From Ampullaceana balthica (Eukaryota; Mollusca; Gastropoda; Lymnaeidae), in the NCBI GenBank assembly GCA_944989445.1, contig CALYLW010000211.1, forward strand, positions 447,501 through 511,500: a stretch of 64,000 bases of DNA, written 5' to 3'. The translations under genes were made by a program, and so were the position numbers. Positions 32,530 to 46,195 of this stretch are shown here, in pieces; within the stretch, counting starts at the first letter, position 1, and each line of letters starts with the position of its first letter. The notes below the pieces were generated by a model. The model was not told the origin of the DNA. It did not search any database and saw only the letters and a list, made by a program, of their open reading frames with translations.

Positions 32530-32870
32530 GTAAATACACCAATAGAGGAAAAGATTCTCCAGAGACGATGGTGGGTTGGCCTTATTCTACGAAGATCAGC
32601 TTCCAACACAATAAGCCAAAACCTGAAATGGAACCCTCGGGGAAAGCGGAAAAGAGCCCGACTAAGAAAACTTTAGCGCCGAGATGTGGACGTAGACATC
32701 AAGAGACTTGGCCATAGCTGGAAGAAGCGCGAGAGACCAGCGTCACTAGCCTAACCCAGGATAGAGATGCCCTGAGGACTATTGTAGGCAGGCTATTTCC
32801 TCGGAAGGATAGTAAATGTTGCCGATGATCGACTACTGCTCCTCATGGACGAGAAGGTAGAAGAAGTAAA
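32530..32870 (+). pseudogene. RTE-like LINE C-terminal fragment
   Basis: The plus strand reads IEEKILQRRWWVGLILRRSA, NPRGKRKRARLRK and RRDVDVDIKRLGHSWKK, broken by stops. This is the WxGHxLR...GKRxRGRP...RDxxxxxxxxGxxW region at the end of RTE-type LINE polyproteins. No TSD was identified. Confidence 0.65.
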
Positions 32871-32879
32871 ATAAAGTTA

Positions 32880-33300
32880 AATAAAAAATATTTGAACCAA
32901 TTTTTTTATTGCTTTACAATTTAAGTTCCCTTTATTCTCATTGGCTAAAATAACTATCTAAATAGGTGAAGTAATTAAACTTTGAAACAACATAGCTATG
33001 ACGTCTGAATTATCTAGAATATAATAAGATTATAATTTGCTACATAAAATTACAACAAAATCTTATCCTCAGCATTGTAACCGTCTTATGCTTATGTACT
33101 TAGGTTGTAACCATCACATATTTAGGTCAAAGCACCGTGACATGGCCATATGTACATTGGTTCTAGCCATCACACACATACTTTGGGTAAAGCACTGTCA
33201 CAAGTCAAAGTCGTGCACGAAGTGCATTATTGTAAAAGTTCATGTCCTTTAGTGTTACCCTCAGATATGGTGTCCGTAGATTTATACCAGCATATGTGCA
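32880..33300. other. Non-coding stretch with a local duplication
   Basis: TAACCATCACATATTTAGGTCAAAGCACCGTGACA-type sequence at about 33109-33145 is echoed at 33165-33205 (AGCCATCACACACATACTTTGGGTAAAGCACTGTCACA). No gene seen. Confidence 0.4.
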
Positions 33301-33384
33301 TGCCTTAGGTCAGGGGTTCCTAACCAGTGGTGCATGCACCCCAAGGGGTGCATGAGCAGGCTCCAGGGGGTGCATGAAAGATTC

Positions 33385-33446
33385 AGAAAAAAAAAGAAAA
33401 AGAGGAAGAAAAGAAAAAGAAGAAGGAAAAAAAAGAAAGAAAAACT
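33385..33446 (+). repeat. Purine-rich (GAAAA)n microsatellite
   Basis: An A/G-only stretch of about 60 bp just inside the hAT left end. The minus ORF 33383-33640 reads it as Phe/Ser repeats and is not a gene. Confidence 0.85.
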
Positions 33447-33859
33447 GATAATCTGAAAATGTAAACCATAAGCAAGGCATGCCGCGTCAACCCTTTTGAT
33501 ACTCGTTCGCGCATGTTCCTTGGAATTTCGTGTTTTACGTCATAGTTTTCTAGAAATAATTTAATTTTGTCATCAAATACGTCAGATATATGGCTTCCGG
33601 TGACCCTCTCACTGTTTTGAGCGGATGTAAACGTTGGCATTTTTTCCCTTCACTTTTATTGCTCGGTACGTTACAAAGGTCTTAAAAGCGTTAATTGTAA
33701 GTCAATATTCGTCCTTGAAACCTAAAATCTTGAGTTGAGCTTCCAATTACGGTCATTAAGAACATCAACTTCGTCAGTTAAAAATTTGCCTGTGACTGGT
33801 ACGACTTTCCGATTGTCATCACCCCCTCAAAATCGTTAATAAAATTTAAAAAAGAGAGA

Positions 33860-35584
<1,725 letters not shown>

Positions 35585-35736
35585 ATTCCCTGTTGCCTAT
35601 TGTCAAAACTGTTATGTTCCTAAAATAAACATAGTTTATTATGAATTTTCTGCAAGTTTCACGAGGGGGTGCATGAACTTTTTTTTGGCATCTGAAGGGG
35701 TGCATGGACCCCAAAAGGTTAGGAACCACTGATCTA

Positions 35737-36425
35737 GTCCTTCATAAATTGCTTTAACAGCTTTCGATCGTGCACTCCAACGTGTTTCAGACTCCCTCTT
35801 CATTTTGGTTGCTACAACTCTTTTTAATTCTTCCTAACGAGTTGTTGAACGAGAGGAAACAAAAATTTAAACTTTCAACTGCTCCAAAAAACGTGATAAC
35901 AACTGGATCCTGTTTAGCTGAGTGTACTCTTGCTAAGTTTAAGCTGTGGTTGTAACATTTGATGAACAATGCTCTGTGATTTCTGGCACATATTCTGTGT
36001 TGAAGGCCGGATATATGCCCAGTCATTACAGCAGCATTTTCATAACATTGTGTCCAACAGTCGGCTAGAGGTATGTTATTAGATTCCAGTTTCTCTAAGA
36101 TAACTCTTTCAAGGCTTGCTGCGTCTTTGGAAGGTATATGCACAAAACATAAAAATGATTCTTTGAGGATTTCTTTTTTAGTTTGAAAATCCACATCCAC
36201 AAATCTGATGAATTTAGGAAGCTATTCCCGGTGTCATAGATCGGGTGTTGAGTCAAGTAAGATACCGTAGTACTTGATTTTTTTTCTGATTTCACTCAAC
36301 AGCTGATTCCTTACAGTCCATGTAAGTAGGTGGATAAATTCATTTTGGATTTCCGGTGATAAATAAGACACTGAACCTGGATTTTCTCTGGCATGTTGTA
36401 GGTGTTTTATAACTGTGGATCATAC
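35737..36425 (-). pseudogene. DUF4371-type hAT transposase fragment
   Basis: From about 36425 leftwards the minus strand reads LQHARENPGSVSYLSPEIQN, NQLLSEIRKKIKYYGILLD, then in the 137-codon ORF (36200-35787) KKEILKESFLCFVHI, ILEKLESNNIPLADCWTQCY, ENAAVMTGHISGLQHRI, CYNHSLNLARVHSA and VVITFFGAVESLN, and finally RWSARSKAVKAIYEGL to 35737. The order fits the DUF4371/hAT core. It stops at the edge of the 33311-35731 hAT, but no continuation is visible on the other side. Confidence 0.75.
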
Positions 36426-36429
36426 TGAG

Positions 36430-36660
36430 CAAGTTTGATCACAGAGAGACAGGAAAGAGATACGGTGTCTGATGTTTCATATAAAAGGAATCCAACTTGC
36501 TTTTACATACCGACACAAGCCCGTGAGAGGAGAGACCTTCCCTCCCCTCCCCCACTTTACTCCCGCCACAATGGAATTGGGGAAGTAAGATTTTTCTTTT
36601 TTAAAAAGAGTTACAGCATGCAGCAAAAGGGACGCGAATTAACCATTCTGTAAGCCAGTG
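36430..36660 (+). repeat. pogo/Tigger-like repeat fragment
   Basis: CATATAAAAGGAATCCAACTTGC, the ACCGACACAAGCCCGTGAG block, CCTCCCCTCCCCCACTTTAC and GTAAGATTTTTCTTTTTTAA match 17220-17350 and the complement of 17800-17965. The 72-codon ORF here is not conserved between copies. Confidence 0.6.
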
Positions 36661-37038
36661 GTTCTCAACCTTTTGAGATTCAAGGATCACTTGAAAAATG
36701 TGTGTCTTAGCTACGGACCACTACTAAAAATGGTGCTACTGCCGAGCTGGAAAGTTAAATATAATTAAACTGTGTATATCTTATCTGTTGCACACGCTCC
36801 TTCTATACAGAAGATTATTGTTAGCTATAAGTAGTATACATGTTAGTTTGTAAAACTATACTAATATGCTACGTTTTGCGTGCTCCGAAAACAATATTAA
36901 AAAGGCTTTCTTTTCTAACGAACAAATGTCATTTATATTAGTCTCATAGTCTTCTTATTTAATTCTATTTGCTAACTATAAAAAAAAACTTTAAGTCATA
37001 AACAGTAGTTTTTATTAAAAAGACTGCTATATTAGTTT
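36656..37038. other. hAT end, LINE tail remnant and AT-rich spacer
   Basis: CCAGTGGTTCTCAACCTTTTGAG at 36656 is a hAT-type left end. At 36780-36824, TCTTATCTGTTGCACACGCT then CCTTCTATACAGAAGATTAT is the minus-strand tail of the CR1/L2-like LINE or its SINE. The rest is AT-rich without features. Confidence 0.6.
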
Positions 37039-40000
37039 ACTAGCAAAATACCCCCGCTTCGCTGCGGAAATTAGTATTTCAGTTACGTTGAGAATCCGCG
37101 AAACACAAATTCAAAACACCAATTGATTTCACTCTGGATCATGATGGATATAATACATATATTAACTTCACCGTCTTGTCTGTCTGTCTGTCCCAGTCCC
37201 GCAGAAAAACAAAAGCGAAAAGTAAAAAATGACACACTTCCCGTGATCCTATCGAGCTGATAATTTAATTTTTTTTGTCTGCTACCATAGCGGGAGGTTA
37301 CTCAACAACTTCCCAAAGTTTGATAATCCTACCTACACGGGAAGTTGTATATTTAATGATGAGTCTGTTTTATATAGCTCATATCAGAAAAAAAACTATA
37401 TTTTGGCCCCCGGCCCCCTAGTGAATGATAATTTTACATTTGTTTTGATTGTTACCATTGCGGAAGTGTACTTAACAACTCTCCAAAGTTTCATGCTGCT
37501 ACCAACACGAGACATTGGAGAATTAGTGATGAGTCAGTTTTTTATATAAGAAAAAAATCTACATTTGGGCCCCCGGCCCCCAGTAAGTGATAATTTATAT
37601 AATTTTTTAACCTGTTACCATTGCAGAATGTTACTTAACAACTACTCAAACTTTCATGCTTCTTCATACACAGGAAATAGGACAATTAGTGATTTTCAGT
37701 TTTTATATAGCTCATATTAGGAAAAAACTACATTTGGGCCCCTGGGCCCCAGTAAGTGAAAATTTAAATACTTTTTCTCCCGTTACCATCGCGGAAGTGT
37801 ACTCAACAACTTCCCAAAGTTTCATGCTTCTACCTACTCGGGAAATAGGAGAATTAGTGATTTTCAAATGTTTATATAGCCCATATAAGGTAAAAAAAAC
37901 GATTTTGGGCCCCCGGCCCCCATGAGTGTTAATTTTAAAATTCTTTTTTGCCATTTGTCGTCAAAAGAGGCTACTTGACAATTTCCCAAGGTTTCATGCT
38001 TCTACCTACGCGGTAAATCCAAGAATTTAGTGATGAGTCTGTTTTAATATAAGAAGAAACTACATTTGGGCCCCCGGCCCCCATTAAGTGATAATTTAAA
38101 TATTGTTTTTACCTGTTACCATCGTGGAAGTGTACTTAACAACTACCCCAAGTTTCATGCTTCTACCTACACGGGAAATAGCAGAATTAGTGATTTTTAG
38201 TTTTTGTATAGCTCATATAAGGAAAAAACTTCATTTGGGCCCCCGGCCCCCAAGGAAGTGATAATTTAATTTTTTTCCTCCCGTCGCTATCGCTGGTTTT
38301 TACTCAACAACTTCCCTAAGTTTTATGCTTTTGCCTACTCGAGAAATGAGAAAATTAGTGATTTCATATTCTATATAGTCCATATAAGGAAAAAAAGCGT
38401 TTTTGGGCCCCGGGCCCCCAACAGTGTGAATTTTAAAATTCTTATTCGCCAATTATCGTTGAGAGAGTGTGCTCAGCAAGTTCCCAAAGTTTCATGCTAA
38501 TACCTACACGGTAAGTTGGAGAATTAGTGATGAATCAGTTTTTTATATAAGAAAAAAACTACATTTGGGCCCCCGACCCCATTAAGCGTTATTTTAAATA
38601 TTTATTTCGCTTGTTACCATCACGGAAGTGTGCTTATCAACTACCTAGTGTTTCATGCTTCTACCTACACGGGAAATAGGAGAATTAGTGATTTTTAGTT
38701 TTTATAAAGCTCATATAAGGAAAAAACTTAATTTGGGGCCCCGGCCCCCAGGAAGTGATAATTTAAATATTTTTTTCCTCCCGTTACCATCGCCGGATTG
38801 TACTCAACAACTTCCCAAAGTTTCATGCTTCTGCCTACTCGGGAAATAGGAGAATTGGTGATTTTCAAATTTTATATAGGCCATATAAGAAAAAAAACGT
38901 TTTTGGGCCCCCGGGCCCCCATGAGTGTTAATTTTAAAATTCTTTTACTCCAATTTTCCTCGCGAGAGGCTACTCAACAACTTCCCAAAGTTTCATGCTT
39001 CTACCTACACGGGAAGTTGGAGAATTAGTGATGAGTCAGTTTTTTTATATAAGAAAAAAAACTACATTTGGGCCCCCGGACCCCATTAAGTGTTATTTTA
39101 AATATTTTTTTCGCTTGTTACCATCGCGGAAGTGTGCTTATCAACTACCTAGTGTTTCATGCTTCTACCTACACGGGAAATAGGAGAATTAGTGATTTTT
39201 AGTTTTTATATAGCTCATAAAAGGAAAAAACTTAATTTGGGCCCCCGGCCCCCAGGAAGTGATAATTTAAATATTTTTTCTCCCGTTACCATCGCGGGGA
39301 TTGTACTCAACAACTTCCCAAAGTTTCATGCTTCTGCCTACTCGGGAAATAGGAGATTTGGTGATTTTCAAATTTTATATAGGCCATATAAGGGAAAAAA
39401 ACGTTTTTGGGCCCCCGGCCCCCATGAGTGTTATTTTTAAAATTCTTTTACTCCAATTTTCGTCGCGAGAGGCTACTCGACAACTTCCCAAAGTTTCATG
39501 CTTCTACCTACTCGGGAAATAGGAGAATTAGTGATTTTCAAATGTTTATATAGCCCATATAAGGTAAAAAAAACGATTTTGGGCCCCCGGCCCCCATGAG
39601 TGTTAATTTTAAAATTCTTTTTTGCCATTTGTCGTCAAAAGAGGCTACTTGACAATTTCCCAAGGTTTCATGCTTCTACCTACGCGGTAAATCCAAGAAT
39701 TAGTGATGAGTCTGTTTTAATATAAGAAGAAACTACATTTGGGCCCCCGGCCCCCATTAAGTGATAATTTAAATATTGTTTTTACCTGTTACCATCGTGG
39801 AAGTGTACTTAACAACTACCCCAAGTTTCATGCTTCTACCTACACGGGAAATAGCAGAATTAGTGATTTTTAGTTTTTGTATAGCTCATATAAGGAAAAA
39901 ACTTCATTTGGGCCCCCGGCCCCAAGGAAGTGATAATTTAATTTTGTTCCTCCCGTCGCTATCGCTGGTTTTTACTCAACAACTTCCCTAAGTTTTATGC

Positions 40001-43000
40001 TTTTGCCTACTCGAGAAATGAGAAAATTAGTGATTTCATATTCTATATAGTCCATATAAGGAAAAAAAGCGTTTTTGGGCCCCGGGCCCCCAACAGTGGG
40101 AATTTTAAAATTCTTATTCGCCAATTATCGTTTAGAGAGTGTGCTCAGCAAGTTCCCAAAGTTTCATGCTAATACCTACACGGTAAGTTGGAGAATTAGT
40201 GATGAATCAGTTTTTTATATAAGAAAAAAACTACATTTGGGCCCCCGACCCCATTAAGCGTTATTTTAAATATTTATTTCGCTTGTTACCATCACGGAAG
40301 TGTGCTTATCAACTACCTAGTGTTTCATGCTTCTACCTACACGGGAAATAGGAGAATTAGTGATTTTTAGTTTTTATATAGCTCATAAAAGGAAAAAACT
40401 TAATTTGGGCCCCCGGCCCCCAGGAAGTGATAATTTAAATATTTTTTCTCCCGTTACCATCGCGGGGTTGTACTCAACAACTTCCCAAAGTTTCATGCTT
40501 CTGCCTACTCGGGAAATAGGAGATTTGGTGATTTTCAAATTTTATATAGGCCATATAAGGGAAAAAAACGTTTTTGGGCCCCCGGCCCCCATGAGTGTTA
40601 TTTTTAAAATTCTTTTACTCCAATTTTCGTCGCGAGAGGCTACTCGACAACTTCCCAAAGTTTCATGCTTCTACCTACTCGGGAAATAGGAGAATTAGTG
40701 ATTTTCAAATGTTTATATAGCCCATATAAGGTAAAAAAAACGATTTTGGGCCCCCGGCCCCCATGAGTGTTAATTTTAAAATTCTTTTTTGCCATTTGTC
40801 GTCAAAAGAGGCTACTTGACAATTTCCCAAGGTTTCATGCTTCTACCTACGCGGTAAATCCAAGAATTAGTGATGAGTCTGTTTTAATATAAGAAGAAAC
40901 TACATTTGGGCCCCCGGCCCCCATTAAGTGATAATTTAAATATTGTTTTTACCTGTTACCATCGTGGAAGTGTACTTAACAACTACCCCAAGTTTCATGC
41001 TTCTACCTACACGGGAAATAGCAGAATTAGTGATTTTTAGTTTTTGTATAGCTCATATAAGGAAAAAACTTCATTTGGGCCCCCGGCCCCCAAGGAAGTG
41101 ATAATTTAATTTTGTTCCTCCCGTCGCTATCGCTGGTTTTTACTCAACAACTTCCCTAAGTTTTATGCTTTTGCCTACTCGAGAAATGAGAAAATTAGTG
41201 ATTTCATATTCTATATAGTCCATATAAGGAAAAAAAGCGTTTTTGGGCCCCGGGCCCCCAACAGTTAGAATTTTAAAATTCTTATTCGCCAATTATCGTT
41301 GAGAGAGTGTGCTCAGCAAGTTCCCAAAGTTTCATGCTAATACCTACACGGTAAGTTGGAGAATTAGTGATGAATCAGTTTTTATATAAGAAAAAAACTA
41401 CATTTGGGCCCCCGACCCCATTAAGCGTTATTTTAAATATTTATTTCGCTTGTTACCATCACGGAAGTGTGCTTATCAACTACCTAGTGTTTCATGCTTC
41501 TACCTACACGGGAAATAGGAGAATTAGTGATTTTTAGTTTTTATAAAGCTCATATAAGGAAAAAACTTAATTTGGGGCCCCGGCCCCCAGGAAGTGATAA
41601 TTTAAATATTTTTTCTCCCGTTACCATCGCCGGATTGTACTCAACAACTTCCCAAAGTTTCATGCTTCTGCCTACTCGGGAAATAGGAGAATTGGTGATT
41701 TTCAAATTTTATATAGGCCATATAAGAAAAAAAACGTTTTTGGGCCCCCGGCCCCCATGAGTGTTAATTTTAAAATTCTTTTACTCCAATTTTCCTCGCG
41801 AGAGGCTACTCAACAACTTCCCAAAGTTTCATGCTTCTACCTACACGGGAAGTTGGAGAATTAGTGATGAGTCAGTTTTTTTATATAAGAAAAAAACTAC
41901 ATTTGGGCCCCCGGACCCCATTAAGTGTTATTTTAAATATTTTTTTCGCTTGTTACCATCGCGGAAGTGTGCTTATCAACTACCTAGTGTTTCATGCTTC
42001 TACCTACACGGGAAATAGGAGAATTAGTGATTTTTAGTTTTTATATAGCTCATAAAAGGAAAAAACTTAATTTGGGCCCCCGGCCCCCAGGAAGTGATAA
42101 TTTAAATATTTTTTCTCCCGTTACCATCGCGGGGTTGTACTCAACAACTTCCCAAAGTTTCATGCTTCTGCCTACTCGGGAAATAGGAGATTTGGTGATT
42201 TTCAAATTTTATATAGGCCATATAAGGGAAAAAAACGTTTTTGGGCCCCCGGCCCCCATGAGTGTTATTTTTAAAATTCTTTTACTCCAATTTTCGTCGC
42301 GAGAGGCTACTCGACAACTTCCCAAAGTTTCATGCTTCTGCCTACTCGGGAAATAGGAGAATTGGTGATTTTCAAATTTTATATAGGCCATATAAGAAAA
42401 AAAAACGTTTTTGGGCCCCCGGCCCCCATGAGTGTTAATTTTAAAATTCTTTTACTCCAATTTTCCTCGCGAGAGGCTACTCAACAACTTCCCAAAGTTT
42501 CATGCTTCTACCTACACGGGAAGTTGGAGAATTAGTGATGAGTCAGTTTTTTTATATAAGAAAAAAACTACATTTGGGCCCCCGGACCCCATTAAGTGTT
42601 ATTTTAAATATTTTTTTCGCTTGTTACCATCGCGGAAGTGTGCTTATCAACTACCTAGTGTTTCATGCTTCTACCTACACGGGAAATAGGAGAATTAGTG
42701 ATTTTTAGTTTTTATATAGCTCATAAAAGGAAAAAACTTAATTTGGGCCCCCGGCCCCCAGGAAGTGATAATTTAAATATTTTTTCTCCCGTTACCATCG
42801 CGGGGTTGTACTCAACAACTTCCCAAAGTTTCATGCTTCTGCCTACTCGGGAAATAGGAGATTTGGTGATTTTCAAATTTTATATAGGCCATATAAGGGA
42901 AAAAAACGTTTTTGGGCCCCCGGCCCCCATGAGTGTTATTTTTAAAATTCTTTTACTCCAATTTTCGTCGCGAGAGGCTACTCGACAACTTCCCAAAGTT

Positions 43001-43100
43001 TCATGATTCTACCTACACGGGAAGTTGGAGAATTAGTGATGAATCAGTCAGTCAGTGAGTGAGTGAGTCAGTGAGGGCTTTGCCTTTTATTAGTATAGAT
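37039..43100 (+). mobile_element. 6-kb satellite-bearing element with ACTAGC...TATAGAT ends
   Basis: It begins ACTAGCAAAATACCCCCGC and ends GGCTTTGCCTTTTATTAGTA-TAGAT. Between lie roughly 36 copies of a ~167-bp monomer. Ends and monomer type match the Rep/helicase element (474-9546), so I infer a non-autonomous rolling-circle relative of the DINE/HINE kind, in which a central satellite expands. No transposase. All ORFs inside (motif MLLPTREIGELVIF) are the monomer read in frame. Confidence 0.6.
37270..43050 (+). repeat. Tandem ~167-bp satellite with higher-order repeats
   Basis: Each monomer has ATATAAGAAAAAA, TTTGGGCCCCCGGCCCCCAT, TAATTTAAAT, CCGTTACCATCGCGGAAGTG, CAACAACTTCCCAAAGTTTC, ATGCTTCTACCTACACGGGA and GAATTAGTGAT. 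Variant monomers recur at fixed distances: the CCTACTCGAGAAATG variant at 38340, 40012 and 41180 (1672 and 1168 bp, 10 and 7 monomers) and another at 41994 and 42665 (671 bp, 4 monomers). Blocks copied with very few changes imply recent unequal exchange or gene conversion. Confidence 0.9.
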
Positions 43101-43119
43101 TTATTACGAACGATTTTTA

Positions 43120-44390
43120 AAAATTGTAAGCAATGCAGAAACTCCACTTTCACCAAGTTCGATCGATCTGAAATTTTGATACGATGCATTGTTAAGTGAG
43201 ACGGGTCCGTGGGCCAAATTTCAGCTCGATCGGATCACGGGAAGTGGGTCATTTTTTAAATCCCTTATATTAACTTCACCGCCGTCTCTCTCTGTCTGTC
43301 GTCATCTCTCTCTGTCTTGCGCGGGCGGAAAAACAAAAGTCGACAATGACCCACTTTCCGTGATCCGATCGAGCTGAAATTTGGCACACGGACCCGTCTC
43401 ACCTAACAATGCATCGTATCAAAATTTCAGATCGATCGAACGTACCGTACCGTAAATAAATTAATGCATTTTTAGTTTATCCTTATATAACGTATGTAAT
43501 TCAAATTCACGGTTTGTTATTGTTTTTTTCCCACGTGAGAGTTTGAGTTGACGCTTTGACGTCGACCCATCGAAGTACCGGCGTGCTTTTGTTTACATTT
43601 TACGTGTCACGCTGAGCTCGGTCAAGCGAATCGGTGACCAGACTTTCCCCCCTCCCCAGGGTTATGAAGCAAAGTTGAGTTAAGACAAATTCAGTCTGTA
43701 AATGCTTGTCGCGTTTGAAAATAATCAATACTGTTAGTTATGACTCATATATAAGGGATTTATAGTCAAAAACTTTATTTTTACGGGTTTGTTTTATTTA
43801 AATCCCTTATATTAACTTCACCGCCGTCTCTCTCTGTCTGTCGTCATCTCTCTCTGTCTTGCGCGGGCGGAAAAACAAAAGTCGACAATGACCCACTTTC
43901 CGTGATCCGATCGAGCTGAAATTTGGCACACGGACCCGTCTCACCTAACAATGCATCGTGTCAAAATTTCAGATCGATCGAACGTACCGTAAATAAATTA
44001 ATGCATTTTTAGTTTATCCTTATATAACGCATGTAATTCAAATTCACGGTTTGTTATTGTTTTTTTTCCACGTGAGAGTTTGAGTTGACGCTTTTACGTC
44101 GACCCATCGAAGTACCGGCGTGCTTTTGTTTACATTTTACGTGTCATGCTGAACTCGCCCCCCCCCCTAGGGTTATGAAGCAAAGTTAAGTTAAGACAGA
44201 TTCAGTCTGTAAATGCTAGTCGCGTTTGAAAATAATCAATACTGTTAGCTATGACTCATATATAAGGGATTTATAGTCAAAAACTTTGTTTTTACGGGTT
44301 TGTTTTATTTACTTTGGTTTTTCCGCCCGACCGACGTACGAAGACAGACAAGATTTCGAAGTTAATATAAGGAATTTAAAAATATTTTTA
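43120..44390. mobile_element. Element with a 542-bp internal direct duplication
   Basis: TTAAATCCCTTATATTAACT is present at 43256 and 43798 and its complement GTTAATATAAGGAATTTAA at about 44370. The 43258-43799 block (GTCTCTCTCTGTCTGTCGTC, AGTCGACAATGACCCAC, TCGAGCTGAAATTTGGCACA, ACGTGAGAGTTTGAGTTGAC) is repeated nearly base for base at 43800-44340. An opposed partial copy precedes it at 43150-43255. Relatives are at 37150-37260 and 57465-57955. No ORF. Confidence 0.7.
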
Positions 44391-44684
44391 AAAACCACGT
44401 TTTTATAAGTGGACTAAAAAGAAGAAAATAATTTAAAACTAATAAGTTCAAGTACTTTCATATAATATGACTAAAAACGTGGGGCGGGTGTTTGGTATAA
44501 AAATTAAAGATTTATAATTAAGAAGGCAAAAAAGATATCTATAAGTGAGAGAATGAGTGAACTGCATATTTAAAACCTCATAAGCGCCCGCCCAACGTTT
44601 TAGTCATATTATATGAAAGTACTTGAACTTATTAGTTTTAAATTATTTTCTTCTTTTTAGTACACTTATAAAAACGTGGTTTTT
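44391..44684. mobile_element. Foldback MITE with 98-bp arms
   Basis: The left arm 44391-44488 (AAAACCACGTTTTTATAAGT...CTAAAAACGTGGGGCGGG) is the near-perfect complement of the right arm 44587-44684, with a 98-bp centre. The arms differ at only a few bases, which indicates a young copy or arm conversion. No transposase. Confidence 0.9.
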
Positions 44685-44689
44685 AACAA

Positions 44690-45290
44690 TCTTTTTTTTA
44701 CCTCTATTTATTACACTCAATTTTAGGATACCGGCAAACAGTTATTTCTTCGTATTCGGTTTTTTTTCATGAATAACCTTTTTGACTGGGAAGGCCGATC
44801 CCGTAGTACAGACAAAGTATGAGAAAGGAACCAATTAACTATTTAGTTTAAAGTTACAGTCTTATATTAGCTGCTAGCAATAATTTTATTTAAAGGGACG
44901 CTTGCTGGATAGGGCCACAGTTTGAATTGTAGCCAGGGGCCCCGCACAGTCTTAATCTGCCCCTGTCTTAGGTGGCATCCTGGTGATCATCTCTTCGCCA
45001 ATGGAAAGTGAATGAGAGTTATTTGAAATAAAGATGTTTGAAATTAAAAATACAGAATATACATGTATAGTATAGATGAAATAGATTCCTATTATTTTAA
45101 AATATTTGTGTTGATTCTTAGAAGGAGCGTCTGTAACATATAGATAGTATAAATTAGGATAAGATAAGATTTAAAGATAAGAAAGATTTTCACATTTTAA
45201 AAAATTGTTCCAACATTTCTTTAGCGAAATTTGCAATTAAGTTGTGTGATCGTGCCTGCGTGCGGGCGCGCGTGTGTATGGGGGGGGGGT

Positions 45291-45332
<42 letters not shown>

Positions 45333-45740
45333 GTGTGGGTGGGTGGAAGGTGTAAATGTGTGATAGTGACTGTTTTACATTACACTATGACTAATGTTCC
45401 CTCTAAGGTTCAATAGTCCGTTTTAAAGGAGACAAAAAACGCACTCGTGTGCAAGTTGCACAGTATCCATTTTAGCAATATTTTACCAAATTTGCTGCGC
45501 GATAATTCTAAACTGCTGCGAGGTGTTGGTCAGATATCTGCGAGGCCGCGCAGCCGCACTGCTTAAAGGGAACATTGACTATAACTGACTATAAAATATA
45601 AATCATACTATGCATATTATTAAGACTTATTATTAATAAAGTATTTATAGTCATAATAAAAATAATAATTGGTGTAATACTTATCAAGTGAATGCTATGT
45701 TATAAAATTTTGCTATTCAAGAGAATTATTAACGTACTAG
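44690..45740. other. Non-coding stretch with a LINE/SINE tail and (GA)n
   Basis: At 45115-45165, TTCTTAGAAGGAGCGTCTGTAA and GATAAGATAAGAT are a tail of the CR1/L2-like LINE or SINE. A G9 run and (GA)n lie at 45280-45330. AATGTTCCCTCTAAGG (45391) and TTAAAGGGAACATTG (45562) form inverted ends of a roughly 185-bp repeat. No gene. Confidence 0.5.
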
Positions 45741-45741
45741 T

Positions 45742-46190
45742 GTACACCCGTCAAAAATGACGGAAGTTTTCAGCTGAACTCTATTTGTTTTATAAAAAAT
45801 GCACTTTTTAGGGCGCCTATGGCACCGACCTTTTTCAAAAGCCCAACTAACTTGTCCTTGTTTGATAAATACGAAATATTAAACTTTCTGAAATGTACAC
45901 AAAGTATTTTATAAAATAGGGGTTGCGTTGCAGGGCGCCTACGGCGCCCCGTTTGTTTTTTTGTTGTATAATTAACCATCATCAAATCCTCTTTTTACAT
46001 TGATCCCTTTTCCAAAATTAAAATATGACCGAAAACAATGACGCAATATTATATTTTTTTACAGCGCATTTTTAATTTGCACACCTTTTGATGCATTGGT
46101 GCAGTAATTTGGTTTTCCCCGCTTTCTAAAATTAGTAGCGTCAGGACAGACTGACGTGCGTGACAATTGCAAATTATATAGTTTTATTAT
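45742..46190. repeat. Copy of the GGCGCC/GTGTACA repeat family
   Basis: TAGTGTACACCCGTCAAAAATGACGG starts a block with GGGCGCCTATGGC and GGGCGCCTACGGCGCCC palindromes, AAATACGAAATATTAAACTT and TGTACACAAAGTATTT, all shared with 19720-20570 and 25560-27660. Confidence 0.55.
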
Positions 46191-46195
46191 TACAA

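Noticed and set aside
33383..33640. 85-codon minus ORF ending in Phe/Ser run
   Set aside because: Ends in the purine microsatellite inside the hAT left end; no domain.
37656..43006. Many 60-120-codon plus-strand ORFs with MLLPTREIGELV
   Set aside because: They are the satellite monomer read in frame, repeated with the array; no domain and no independent evidence of coding.
37270..43050. Regular repeats resembling a CRISPR array
   Set aside because: Repeat and spacer are not distinct, the whole 167-bp unit repeats, and the genome is eukaryotic.
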